From assembly GCA_030374805.1 (NCBI GenBank), contig JARGSG010000225.1, forward strand, positions 248,001 to 312,000: 64,000 nucleotides of DNA, given 5' to 3'. A model generated the notes under the pieces. It worked only from the letters and a program-made list of their open reading frames with translations, made no database searches and was not told the DNA's origin. This DNA is from Gracilaria gracilis (lineage: Eukaryota > Rhodophyta > Florideophyceae > Gracilariales > Gracilariaceae). Numbering within the stretch: the first letter of the stretch is position 1; the number at the start of each line of letters is the position of its first letter. Positions 41,801-51,928 of the stretch are shown here, piece after piece. The position numbers were made by a program, and so were the translations under genes.

Positions 41801-44204
41801 AGATATTTGACGAGGCTAATCCGTTCCGCCGACTTGTGATTGATCAGGTCATTTCAAATGCAATGCCTGAATGTAAGAGACCGGACAAGGTTTCGGCAGC
41901 TATTAAGGCATTCCTGACAGCAGGAATGCCTGAAGTTCTGATGGAGCTGTTGGAGAAGATCGTTGTCCAAACAAGCAACACTGCATTTTCTCGCAACAGC
42001 AACCTTCAGAAGCTCCTGATTCTAACCGCAATTGGAGCGGCCCCAGAAAGGGTGATGGAGTACGTGAGAAGACTGGACAACTATGACGGCGTAGACGTTG
42101 CACCCTCGTGTATTGACGCCGGTTTATTCGAGGAGGCGTACACAATATACTACAAGTTCGAGAAGTATGACGACGCATTGGACGTTCTCCTGGAGCATAT
42201 CAAGGATTTCGATCGTGCGCATGAGTTCGCTATACGTTTGAATCGCCCAGATGTGTGGCTCCGCTTGGGCATCGCTGAAGTTGAAAATGGATTCGTTGCT
42301 GATGGTGTTCGCTCACTAATGCGAGCAAAGGATGTTTCTCAATATGCGATCGTTGTCGAAGCCTTTAGATATTCAGCGGAGTCGAATGATGACTTCAAGA
42401 TGATCTCGAAGTTCATGCGAGTTGCGAGAAAGAAGATTCGCCAACCGGAATCTGCTCTTCGATCAATTGACACTGAACTGGTTTATTCGTTGTGTCGTCT
42501 AAATGAATTGACTGATGTCGAAGAATTCATCATTACGACTGGGCACAAGGCAAACCTCGAAGAAGTGGGTGACAGGTGCTTCGATCTTGAGCTATACCAA
42601 GCAGCAAAGATGATGTTCCGTGCTGTTCCTGAATGGTCAAAGCTTGCACACAGCCACATCATGCTCAAAGGATACAAGAAAGCTGTGTATGCTGCAAAGA
42701 AGGCGAACAAGATTCCGACCTGGCGCATCGTGTGCTTTGGATGTGTTGACGGTCTTGAATTCCGATTGGCAGCGCCTTGTGCCATGCGGTTGCTTGTGGA
42801 GACCGAAGAAATGCAAGAATGTATCGAATATTACGAGGAAAGAGGGCACTTTGGGGAGATTCTGGATGTCCTCGACGTTGCTTTGAACCTCCCCAGGGCT
42901 CACAACGCAATGTTTACGGAGACAGCGGTTCTGAAGACGAAGCACAGAGAAGAATCAGTTCTGAACTTCTGCCGACTATGGCATGACCCATTTACAATTC
43001 CGAAGGTAATAAGAGCCTGTACAAGAGCACTTCTATCGGATTCGGTTGTCTTCCTACACATTTAGTATAATGAATTCGATAATGCGGCGGAGATCATGAT
43101 GGACCATTCGCCAACTGCGTTTATGGCTGGGGAGTTCTTGGATGTTGTATCACGAGTTGGTACTTTGAATACCATGTACCGTTCCATTGACTTCTATCTA
43201 GGTGAACAACCAGAGCTTTTGGAAGATCTCCTGAACGTTCTTGCTCCTCGAATAGACGGCTCCCGAGCAGTTGGTATCCTTCAAACAGCGCGAGCGCGAG
43301 ATTTTGGTCCATTGGGCTGCTTGCCGTTTGCTGTGAAGTATCTTAAAAAGATTCAATCAGCAGATGTTCCTGAAGTCAACGAAGCCTTGAATGAGATTTA
43401 CCTCACGAAGGGCGACACGGTCAGTCTGCGGAGCTCTCAGTGAAGGAGTTCAAGAACTTCGATCAAATCAAGCTCGCCAAAAGACTCCAGGACAACGACG
43501 TTCTTGAGTTCAGGCGCATCTCCATATATTTGTTGTCTCGAAACGGTAGATATGAGCAAGCAATCGAACTGGCGAAGAAGGATGTGCTTTACTACGACAT
43601 GATTGATGCTATCGCCCAATCCGAGGATCAAGAGCTGGCCAAAACATATGCCGAATACTTTGCCGAGAACCAGCTACGCGAATGTTTTGCTGCTTTGCTT
43701 TACGCATGCTACAATTTCTTCCCCCCCCCCGATGTGGCAATGGAATACGTGTAGATGGGAGAGATGCGGGATTTCGCTATGCCATTCATGATTCAAACTT
43801 TGGCAGAAGCGGGATCTCGTTTAACCGGGCTAGAAGAGGAACGAAAAACAAAGCGCGAGGTAGAAGAAATGAGGCGAACCGAAGAAAAGGAAGATCTTGT
43901 AGACGAATCTGTTTTGCTGTACGGTTTACAAGATTATCAACAGCAGCCTTTACTATCGTACTACCAAGCTGACGGTGGGCTTGTTGACGGCTCAGCTCTG
44001 GGTGGGGGAGGAGGGAACGGAGTGGGTCTCATAGGCTGGCATGGAGGTAACACGGCTATGAAGCAGGGTGCTAGTAACGCGCTGACAGTTGTTGGTCCCA
44101 TGACCTCTGTACACACCGCAAATGCTTTCAATCCCATGAATGCCTATAGTACTTATGCTTCACCAACTGGTAGAGCAGCCTACGCCACTGGACAGGCGAT
44201 GTAA
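38857..44204 (+). pseudogene. CHC: Clathrin heavy chain, nearly full length, captured and broken
   Basis: Covers the whole family length (about 1,700 residues). The N-terminal propeller (GVAPTSLTFATTTLSSDRA, IIEVGGSRF, KMGYIHLYDLE) is followed by the linker and all leg repeats (YIKANTHEKVMECMIQTG, IHPDDQLEVLKELI, YVQRINPLQCPAVVGALLD, YYKFEKYDDALDVLLEHI, YNEFDNAAEIMMDHSP, RRISIYLLSRNGRYEQAIELAKKD), then the C-terminal trimerisation region and a Gly/Ala/Tyr-rich tail. Breaks: a stop before LGVAPTS (38948-38950), a frame change near 39500, in-frame TAG at 40243-40245 (family Trp in EKWIKEDKL), TAG at 43063-43065, a frame change near 43440, and TAG at 43752-43754. The first 20 residues are hard to trace. 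Between breaks the sequence is highly conserved, so decay is recent. Clathrin forms the triskelion coat of vesicles, but this copy cannot make it. Confidence 0.93.
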
Positions 44205-44552
44205 ACCACCTAGCTAGAGTCATGGCTTGTCTGCTTCAGTGTACAGTCTTTGACCATGCTCTTCTTCTTATGTGCAGTGAAACCAGAAGAGGACAAGACG
44301 CGGGTGTCCCAAATCCAGATTCCACTCGTCTCTCACCTTCGCATGGACACGAAGTCGCCCAAGACAATGCTCCACGATGTTTAAAGTCATATCGAAGAAG
44401 AAGATGTCCAATGTCGGGCTAAAGATATCGTATATCATGGGCTCTGTCTTCGGTAGAAAATATTCTTTCACGACATATAAGAATCGGACGTAAGCGAGAC
44501 ATCACAGCTTTGATTTCTACCTTTCGCGCCATCCTCACACCGGTAAATACCT
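44205..44552. other. Junction between clathrin copy and transposase gene
   Basis: About 350 bases between two convergent 3' ends. The right border of the captured host DNA must lie here. No direct repeat or terminus marking the border is evident to me. Confidence 0.5.
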
Positions 44553-45806
44553 CTACTCAAAGGATTGGGTGGGAGCACCGAGCACACGAGGTCTCCTTAA
44601 GCCTTTCTCCCTGATGATGTCCACCAATGACTCTCTCTTTAACGAGATTGAATTATCACTTGTAGATAAATCGGAGAGGTCCTCAATCCATTGCTGCTCC
44701 TTGCAGCACTCGTACCAGGCCTTGACATCTTCGTTGCGCTGAGAGATCTCATCATTTGAGATACTCTTCTCCCCTCCCTCGTTGATATCGACGCAGAAGT
44801 TGTGAAGCTTCATACACACGCCAATAATTCGGGAGCTCACTGGTACACTGTACTGCAGGTAGTTCAGGATGCGCCATCTCGCCATTAGCATCCCGAAAGC
44901 TTGCTCTACGTGCACGCGAAGTGACGAGAGAAAGTAATTGAACCCGTCCTGCGCCGAACTGGTCACCTGAGACATTGGGATTGGAGTGATCAAGTGCTCC
45001 GTGCAGACGTAGGCCTCATCTCCCACGATCCAAAACTCTAGAGGCAGTCCGTGATCCTCCAGTAGTCTCCCCAACTTAGACACAGCGTGTGCCAGGGAAT
45101 CATGTGTTGACCCCACGCATCTGATCGACACATCGATAAAACGATACGAAGAATCCACCAGCGCTTGTACAGGCAGAGAGTAGTACCCTTTACGGCAGTA
45201 ATAAGCGGCTGCATAGCGACATCTTGGCTTCTGGATTTGAATTGCGATGCCATCAATTGCACCGATGCACCCATAAAAAGGACTCATACTCTTTCGGGAG
45301 TGCTTGAAGCCAAGCGCAAGCTCTTGGAGTTCTCCCACCGTTTTCGGTATGCCCGACAATTTCAGTTTGTTTGATAATACCTCGCACGTCTCATGGAATA
45401 TTGCGTACGTTGTAGAAGCGCCAATCTGAAACCCAATCATAATATCCAGGTAGCTCGAACCAGCCAACATTCTCAATGTTGTCGCCAATCGCATGCGAGA
45501 AGAGATGGCCGGTCTTCCTGACCGCTCTCCCATTTCGACATTCTTCTGAAGGGCTGGTTCGACAATCGAATGTAGCAGTCCAAATCCCTCTTTCGATATG
45601 CGGAACGCTCGCTTAAAGGATCGTGAATTCAGCCTCTCGTCCAAGCCTTCAAAAGTCACAGTGCGTCTAATTAGAGAACAGGCACGTGGCTTGACCGGCT
45701 TAGGCTGGGTATTAGATTTCAAAATTGCCACGGAGCATTGTAGAAGGCTGAGAGCAACGGAGGCCTGAAGGCGGACTGATCTACTAACGGCTTGGCAGGC
45801 GACCAT
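44553..45806 (-). CDS. PIF/Harbinger transposase (DDE_Tnp_4)
   Basis: 417 residues, uninterrupted. The N-terminal helix-turn-helix-like part (SRMRLATTLRMLAGSSYLDI) precedes the nuclease domain: CIGAIDGIAI with D185, VGSTHDS with D236, WIVGDEAY with D263, and RVHVEQAFGMLMARW with E301. D185, D263 and E301 fit the catalytic DDE triad of PIF/Harbinger transposases, which cut and paste DNA with a 3-base target duplication and usually need a Myb-like partner. The partner is probably the ORF at 35032-36675 at the other end of the same element. The start was chosen as the first ATG of the frame. Only distantly similar to the broken transposase at 1-1067. Confidence 0.92.
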   Translation of the reverse strand: MVACQAVSRSVRLQASVALSLLQCSVAILKSNTQPKPVKPRACSLIRRTVTFEGLDERLNSRSFKRAFRISKEGFGLLHSIVEPALQKNVEMGERSGRPAISSRMRLATTLRMLAGSSYLDIMIGFQIGASTTYAIFHETCEVLSNKLKLSGIPKTVGELQELALGFKHSRKSMSPFYGCIGAIDGIAIQIQKPRCRYAAAYYCRKGYYSLPVQALVDSSYRFIDVSIRCVGSTHDSLAHAVSKLGRLLEDHGLPLEFWIVGDEAYVCTEHLITPIPMSQVTSSAQDGFNYFLSSLRVHVEQAFGMLMARWRILNYLQYSVPVSSRIIGVCMKLHNFCVDINEGGEKSISNDEISQRNEDVKAWYECCKEQQWIEDLSDLSTSDNSISLKRESLVDIIREKGLRRPRVLGAPTQSFE

Positions 45807-46052
45807 TGCTGTCCAAATTGATGGGTAATGGGGATAGTGATTGCAATATATCGGTAGGCGGAGCGCAAGAATGTTAACGCATTCGTAAACAGAAAAACAG
45901 TGCTCAGTTGAACGGAAGTAGAACCAAAGACTGTTTCCAGGAGCTCGATAGTAGCCAAACAGAGCGAAAAGCTCTCAAATCTACTGGCAAACAAGCCAAA
46001 AAAGAGAGTCACGTAGTAGATATAGGGAAATCCACATTAGAGTGGAAAAGAA

Positions 46053-46197
46053 CGCGAATCGAAAGGGGATCAATAAAGGACAGTTGTTTGCAAATGAAAG
46101 GAGGATCAACGCGGGGAAGTTGATGGAAAACGAAAGTAGAATCAACGCGGGGCAGTTGATCGCAAATGAAAGGAGGATCAACGTGGTGCAGTTGATT
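46053..46197 (+). repeat. Four tandem 36-base repeats near the right end of the giant element
   Basis: Units begin near 46053, 46090, 46126 and 46162 with consensus GCAAATGAAAGGAGGATCAA then CGCGGGGCAGTTGAT. Read on the plus strand they encode a 12-residue repeat (NERRINAGQLIA) in a 93-residue frame, which may be chance. GTTGAT is also the core of the terminal repeats, so they could be extra transposase-binding sites. Confidence 0.7.
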
Positions 46198-46523
46198 TTC
46201 ATCAGCGGGGAGGAAAAAGACTCTCAAATGCATTACGACCAAGGGACGCGGTTGGTCAAAGCTGTGAGATTGATCGGCTTTGAATCCCGGTTTCAAAGAG
46301 AGTGCAATACAAGGGCATCTTAATGTAGGGTGGGAGTGGAGAGGATATTAGACTGGGCGGTCGATCGCCCGATCGAAGCATTGGCGGGGGTTCAGTGGTG
46401 GTGCATATTACGTGGGGATCAAGGAGATCCAAAGAGAAGAAGATGGACCGGTGTCTGAAACTAACAATCTGACAGATGTTAATTTACTGTGGGTAAGGTT
46501 GAAAATTTTAAAGTACAGGTTTC

Positions 46524-46570
46524 GTCAACCGTTCATCAACCGCCCGTCTACCTCTTGTTAAGAACGGCCC
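46524..46570 (-). repeat. Right terminal inverted repeat of the giant element
   Basis: Complement of the left terminus with about four differences in 47. Followed by TGA (46571-46573). Confidence 0.8.
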
Positions 46571-46688
46571 TGAGGTGTGTAACAGGACCTGAGAGTCCTT
46601 CCGGAGCAATAATACCAAAGTGATATCAGAGCCGCCCCGCAGAACAATGAGTGGCGCACCTGGAGCGCCAGAACTTTAGAGATCAAGA

Positions 46689-48169
46689 ATGGAGAAGCAA
46701 AAAGGATTTGATGCACAACAAGGTTCCCCTGCCAGCCGAGCATTACCTCAAAACTCCACGGAAACAAGCTCGGATGGGCAGCATGAACATTTCGTTGCAC
46801 TTCTTGTAAACCAAGGAAACGAACTCGTGATGACTCGAAATGGTGACGGTTGCCTCGAAATTCCAATATTCTCTTGTACCTTTCGAGGAGACAATCATCT
46901 TGAGTATCTTTCACTTGTACGTGAACACTTCATGATTTCTGGAGGAGCCTATTTATTGAAGATATGGGCTTTGAGGATGAAGAAAATGTTCCTGAGGGCA
47001 CAAAGCCAGTCATAGTGATTGAAGTTGTCGAAGACGGATTTGAGACTTCTCAAAGTTTTGTCACTGTTGAGTGGAAGCCTTTCGTTAGATCGTGAACAAC
47101 AACTTGGGAGTGATCCTCATGTATCGAAATATCTCGTAACATTTCTCTCCCACCCTGATCCTACGTCGAGGCAAAGAAAACATCTTCCATGGTAAAGTCT
47201 GGGCTTTCATGCCAGAGCCATAGCTGTCATTGAGACAGATCTCGAGAAAGCTGGAATCACCTTTTCTGAAAGTCCGAAGATGTTCGAAATCAGTTGTAAC
47301 TCTTTACTTCATCGCATCCTAACTACAGATGGATACTTTTTTATCAAGTTCACGGGAGCGGGAAGTAATGAATAGTCAAAACAAAGGCAATAACCGAATC
47401 ACTTCCAAAGTTCACTAAGGCGCCTTTGTACGTTCACCACAGCCTTAACGCGTTTACTACATGTGACTTGGAAAGTACGATAAGCCGGGAATTGCCTTCG
47501 TCAAGTGGTCTTCGGCAGCTAACTTGTCAAGACGTTCAAGAAATTCAAAGGACTATTGACTTGATCTCGGATCATTGGGCTCAAGTGCAGCAAGAATCCA
47601 TCGCGCTTGTCTCCAAACTGGTTGCTGGCGGTGTACCAGTTTACGACTCTGCATGGATTCGTGAGGGTTTCAAAACATTACTAGCGTATATAGAGAAGGA
47701 CGCAGAATGTTTTTCTGAGGTATACCGGCGGTTTGTGGCATTTAGGCCACATGTTGCCAACATGTTCAAGAGTTGGGAGGAGACGAAGCTACCCAACACT
47801 CTAGTTCATGGGGATTCACACGCTTCCAATATCGCACTTGGAGCGGATTGCGAGGGAGAACTGTTGTTCTTTGACTGGGAATTTGCGTACATTGGACACC
47901 CTTTCTTGGGACATAAATATACATCCGGGCAGCGCTGTTGACCTGTAAAGGGCTTTCCAAACGAGTGGGAGAAATACTCCGGTGTGAGTTTGGGGAAACT
48001 GAGGGAGCTGGCGAAGTTGTCTGCACCGTTGAGATTCTTTATGATCGCCGTTCAAGAACTAGAGAAAGACTCCTTACCTGAGGTGAAGAAGAAGAAGTGG
48101 GTACGGCTCTCAGTCAAGAATTTCATCGACGGTGTATCTAATCGGGCGAATGGAGCACTTGAAAGATGA
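46689..48169 (+). pseudogene. Decayed NUDIX-like plus APH-type phosphotransferase gene
   Basis: The C-terminal half carries the aminoglycoside-phosphotransferase/choline-kinase fold signature: LVHGDSHASNIAL (catalytic Asp and metal-binding Asn) and LLFFDWEFAYIGHPF (metal-binding Asp). The N-terminal part (HFVALLVNQGNELVMTRNGDG, then FISGGAYLLKIWGF) resembles a NUDIX-like domain with altered motif. Frame changes near 46945, stops near 47087 and 47370, and a stop at 47939-47941 after GHKYTSGQRC split the gene. The last part (FPNEWEKYSGVSLGKLREL to 48169) continues in the next frame. The family uses ATP to phosphorylate small molecules, but the substrate is unknown. It lies directly outside the right end of the giant element, so it is local host DNA or an older insert. 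Confidence 0.65.
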
Positions 48170-48917
48170 ATGAGTGAATGAATGGGTTTTGAAAAAGCGC
48201 TTGGCTACCATTCTACCTTTAAGCCATTATCTACTGGTAGCACCTTTCGGCGTTGTTGCAGTCGGAATCAAAAAGCATATCTACTATGAATGTAGCGTTT
48301 ACCCTTGTATTGAAATTTAGCGTTTGTTTCTGTTCGCCCTGGTTGTGCTCTCGCGTTGCACTTGACAGCTGCCAGCGACAGTATGTTTGATGTTTGCATG
48401 ATCATGATGTATTATATACCTTCGTACTGTAGTTAGACCAATATGTTATCTAGTTACACTGAAGTTATGGATGTTCAACATTAGCAGCAACGGCATGTAT
48501 CGCCCTCGCCAGGACGGGCGGCGCTGCGATCACACACGGGCTGACGTAAGGAGCGCGTGAGCGATGGGACGCGTGCTTGTGGCCACAGTGGCATAGGCGC
48601 TCACAACCACACACGTGTAGCGACTTGTCGTGCTCCCCGCCGCCACGCTTTCATAAAAGCGCCCCGTTTGGGCATGTGTTCCACCCATTATTCGCCACCA
48701 GCAAAGCATCGCACTTGTGGTGTCGCCACAGAACATATGTACCGTCGCTAACTTTGCTCGCAAGGACAGAAGGTTACCGTCCCGATCGTTCCTTCACCAC
48801 CTCCGCACAGTCTGTATATAATACTGTCGCCCTTTGCACCGTCGCCCCTCTCCTCTCTGTTCGTTGCGTCTCAGCTTACTTTTCTGGTTTTTGCTCTTCG
48901 TTCGCACCCAGTTCGTC
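48170..48917. other. Intergenic region with promoter of the hydrolase gene
   Basis: No gene seen. TATATAAT at 48815-48822 lies about 95 bases before the chosen ATG at 48918. It makes the earlier in-frame ATG at 48834 unlikely, since that would fall before the expected start of transcription. Confidence 0.55.
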
Positions 48918-50342
48918 ATGCAGCGATCCACGTTTGCCTACATCCAGTCGCCGTGTGCGCGTCCACGGTTGCTTCGGTCCTCGTTCGTGACGCCGCTATG
49001 TCCGACCAAGCGTTGTTTGCGATCCGTTCGCTCGCTTCAGCCGTGCATGAGCCTCCGTCCCAAGTCGTCGAAAAACACTGCGCCGCTGCCACGACTGGCC
49101 GCCATCACCACAGCCATAAGCGCCGCGCTGCTGCCATTGCTTCCGACGCCGGTGCGCTCCGCCCCAGTAGCCGTGCCGCCACGCGCTCATTCGGTTCATG
49201 CCGTGCCCAGGGCCAGCAGCCTTGTGTCTGGGCGTGTGGTGCGGGTGAAGAACGCCGCGCCAGCTTCCTCGTCGTGTGTGGCATCAACTCGCTCCGTTGC
49301 CACCGTACAATCGCCCATGCTCGCTGCGCCCGGGAGAAAGATTGCCGTGGGCAAGATCATTCCCAGGGCGGCCGACACCTTTGTGCACAAGTTTTTGAAG
49401 CTCGCTTTGCTGGCGGGCATTGTGAGCTTCATCATCACCGCCGCCACCATCTCGGTGTTTTGGATCATCCAGGACTCTCTGGTGTACAAACCGACCAAGC
49501 TGTGGCGCGGAACGCCGGCGTCGAACGGAATGCCGCATTACGACGACGTGAACCATTGCACCGTGGACGGGGTACAAATCATGGGTTGGTTCATCAAACA
49601 GCCGCCAGAGATGTTCCGCAACGCGCGGACGCTCATCTACTTTCACGGAACGGACAAGAACGCCAGCTTTCGGCTGAGGAAGGTGGTTGGGCTGCACAAG
49701 AAATGCAAGTGTAACATCTTGCTGCTTTCGTACCGGGGGTACGGCCCGTCCACGGGCAAGCCCAACGAGCGCGGGGTTCGAATTGATGCGGAGAGTGCGT
49801 ACGACTATCTGAAGAGTCGCGGAGACGTTGACGTTGGGCGTGAAGGCAACCTGTGGGTGTATGGCGAATCTCTGGGCGGGGCTGTGGCTGTGTACTTTTC
49901 ACACATTTACCAGCACTGCATAAATGCATTGATCCTGGAGAACACGTTCACAAGCCTGCTGGATATGATCAAGCTGGAGTTTCCCATTCTGGGCATTTTC
50001 CGATACCTGAGCCGAAACAGATGGCAGAGCAAGAAAAGAATCAAAAACATTGCGATCCCGCTGCTGTTCTTGAGCGGGCTGAAAGACAGTTATATCCCGC
50101 CGGCGATGATGAAGAAGATGCATGAGCTCGCCAGCAAGTCGAAACTGAAAGAGTTTGTTGAATTTGAAAACGGTACGCACAATCGAACGTGGACGGCCGA
50201 GGGATTTTACGAGAGTGTGGCAGAGTTTATGGACCGCGTGGATGCAGAAAAGGCGCGAGGTTTCATTGAAGAGTCTGCGCAGTTGGCGGTTTGCGAGGGA
50301 AGGGGCGATGACGGCGGCGGTCGGGTGGCTGCAACAGCATGA
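48918..50342 (+). CDS. Membrane-anchored alpha/beta hydrolase (ABHD13/ABHD17/Bem46-like)
   Basis: 474 residues from the ATG at 48918. The first 150 residues are basic, Ala/Pro/Ser-rich and poorly conserved. One membrane span (about LALLAGIVSFIITAATISVF) precedes the hydrolase domain, as in ABHD13/Bem46 proteins. Motifs: LIYFHGTDKN (oxyanion hole), LLLSYRGYGPSTGKPNERG, nucleophile elbow YGESLGGAVA with Ser318, acid SGLKDSYIPP with Asp390, and GTHNRTW with His421. All three triad members are in place. Family members are serine hydrolases acting on acyl groups (ABHD17 depalmitoylates proteins), but the substrate here is unknown. The long N-terminus could target an organelle. The tail is Gly/Ala-rich and likely disordered. 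Confidence 0.85.
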   Translation: MQRSTFAYIQSPCARPRLLRSSFVTPLCPTKRCLRSVRSLQPCMSLRPKSSKNTAPLPRLAAITTAISAALLPLLPTPVRSAPVAVPPRAHSVHAVPRASSLVSGRVVRVKNAAPASSSCVASTRSVATVQSPMLAAPGRKIAVGKIIPRAADTFVHKFLKLALLAGIVSFIITAATISVFWIIQDSLVYKPTKLWRGTPASNGMPHYDDVNHCTVDGVQIMGWFIKQPPEMFRNARTLIYFHGTDKNASFRLRKVVGLHKKCKCNILLLSYRGYGPSTGKPNERGVRIDAESAYDYLKSRGDVDVGREGNLWVYGESLGGAVAVYFSHIYQHCINALILENTFTSLLDMIKLEFPILGIFRYLSRNRWQSKKRIKNIAIPLLFLSGLKDSYIPPAMMKKMHELASKSKLKEFVEFENGTHNRTWTAEGFYESVAEFMDRVDAEKARGFIEESAQLAVCEGRGDDGGGRVAATA

Positions 50343-50611
50343 GTTTTGATACGCTGTAGCTCAAAAAAAGAAGAAAAGAAAAGAAAAGAAAAAAAGTGTT
50401 GGAGCTAACACAACACGGCACACGGCGGGCTGCGGTGTGGGGGGCTGGAATGCTGTGGAATGGAGAAAAGCGGCGGGTGTGGTAAGATATGATGTTGTGA
50501 CGTACTGTTTCGGTACGGTTACATGTGAATTGGTGCGAACAAACGGCAGCTGGCGGTGGGTACATATTGGGTTTTGACAAACGATGAAGTGGGTGGGCTG
50601 TTGCAGCATCG

Positions 50612-51421
50612 ATGGAGCGTGAGCACGAAGAACAAGGGGGAGCGAGATGGACAGCACATACGAACACACATACGAACAACAAGCCGAACGGGCTGTCGAG
50701 TGGAGTGGAACGCAACAAGCGGGAGCGCAATGAGAGCGGGGACGAAGAGGAAAGCGGGCGCGCAGGCAGCAGCGGTGACGACGACGACAAGGCGGCGAGC
50801 AGCGGCGCGCAACGTGGAATGTATGAGCGCGGAGGCGAAACGGAAGCGACACGTAGGAGCGTGCGCTATGAGGCTCAACGCGTGCTGCCTCCGGATGCGC
50901 TGCGGTTGCACGCGGCGTGCGGCGGGTGGATTGGCGGCGCACACGCGCGCGATGGCGGCGCGCGGCGCAATCACAGTGGCACCGCCTCAGTACAATCGAT
51001 TCGCAGCGCGTGCGACTTTTTGGACCACAAGTTACGAGAGCTGCGAGTGGCCAAGCTGCGTATGAGGCGCGCGACGGACAGCGTGGACGGCAGTGGCGGC
51101 AGCGGCGGCGGCAATGGCAACGGCGACGGCGGAGGCGGTGATGGTGGGGCGGGCGTGGGCGCGCTCAAGTGGAGCCGGTTCTGCCATATCTGCACGCGCG
51201 CGTGCGGCGAGCGGCGGCAGCTGCGGTGCGTGCGGCTGCACGCGGGGCTATGCCGCAAGGTGGTGTGCGGGCGGTGCGCGCGCGAGGAGGGGGAGAACGG
51301 CGGCGGCGGCGGTGAAGGCGAAGCGGGCGACTGGGTGTGCACGCACTGCCGCGGCGAATGCCCCGCGCGCGCGCAGTGTCACACGTACCGGCGCGTCAAC
51401 AAGCGGCGGCGGCTGCGCTGA
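50612..51421 (+). CDS. Nuclear zinc-finger protein with C-terminal Cys-rich domain
   Basis: 269 residues in very GC-rich DNA. The N-terminal half is charged and low in complexity (GDEEESGRAGSSGDDDD), with a short helical segment (SACDFLDHKLRELRVAKLRM) and a Gly/Asn linker. The C-terminal domain reads CHICTRACGERRQLRC, CRKVVCGRC, WVCTHCRGECPARAQC and ends YRRVNKRRRLR. Four CxxC-type pairs suggest two zinc sites, broadly like the 4CXXC or PHD-like domains of chromatin proteins. The basic end looks like a nuclear localisation or DNA-contact segment. The true start is uncertain because GC-rich DNA keeps the frame open, and a start nearer MYERGGETEATRR is possible. Confidence 0.6.
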   Translation: MEREHEEQGGARWTAHTNTHTNNKPNGLSSGVERNKRERNESGDEEESGRAGSSGDDDDKAASSGAQRGMYERGGETEATRRSVRYEAQRVLPPDALRLHAACGGWIGGAHARDGGARRNHSGTASVQSIRSACDFLDHKLRELRVAKLRMRRATDSVDGSGGSGGGNGNGDGGGGDGGAGVGALKWSRFCHICTRACGERRQLRCVRLHAGLCRKVVCGRCAREEGENGGGGGEGEAGDWVCTHCRGECPARAQCHTYRRVNKRRRLR

Positions 51422-51928
51422 GCGCGTTCTATTTCGGGCGCGCGGCGCGTGTGGAATACAGGTACCAACGGTATCTCTCAACTTGTTCGCTCGCACTGGC
51501 GCACGCGCCGCGCCGCACCGCACCGCGCCGCCGCTGCCGCTGCCGCCGCCGCCGCCGCTGCCGCGCCGCCGCAGCCGTAATTTGCACGCGCGCGCATGAA
51601 TTGCGCGCGCGCGCGCTGAATTGGCGCCGTGAATTGAGTGTAATTTGATTGTGGATTCAGCGATTCAGAGCCGCCGCGCCACCGCGCTGTAATTGGCGCG
51701 CGCGCCTTAAATGTCCCACCTCGCTGGCAGCGAGACGCTGTGCTTGCCGCACGCGCCTCGCCTACTTAACCCCCCGTCCACCGCGCGCGCTCGCCGCCTT
51801 CTCCCTCTCCCCCCCCCCCCCCCCCCCCCGACGGCGTGCCCCTCTCCCCTCCCCTTTACCACCCCCCACACCTCCACTCGCCCCCTCCACCGCCGCCCCT
51901 TCCCTTCTCCTCCCCCCCCCCCTCCGCC
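51422..51928 (+). promoter_or_regulatory. GC-rich upstream region of the C2H2 gene
   Basis: Carries runs of CGCGCG, several TTGGCG(C) boxes and a C17-19 homopolymer near 51811-51829. TACTTAA at 51763, about 165 bases before the ATG, matches the TACTTAA at 23642 before the malectin-type gene. No other gene supported; antisense frames are GC shadows. Confidence 0.4.

Larger units (their letters stand above)
34629..46573. mobile_element. Giant PIF/Harbinger-type element carrying captured host genes
   Basis: Inverted termini start GGGCCGTTCTTAACAAGAGG at 34632 and, complementary, at 46570. They match over about 47 bases with around four differences. TGA flanks both ends (34629-34631, 46571-46573), a 3-base target duplication as in PIF/Harbinger. 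CGGTTGATG-like repeats lie inside both termini. The accessory ORF (left, plus) and DDE transposase (right, minus) are at opposite ends and convergent, the usual Harbinger layout. Between them, about 36.9-44.3 kb, lie a truncated UTP10-like gene and a clathrin heavy chain gene. Total 11,939 bases, far larger than the 3-6 kb I would expect for the family. Confidence 0.78.

Noticed and set aside
38857-44204. TAG read as a sense codon, because four of the clathrin lesions are TAG
   Set aside because: Other intact genes here (patatin-like, GTPase copy B lacks it but patatin ends with it) use TAG as a normal stop, and the clathrin copy also has frame changes.
48953-49714. 253-residue frame inside the alpha/beta hydrolase gene
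   Set aside because: Alternative-frame shadow; the hydrolase frame has the full catalytic triad.
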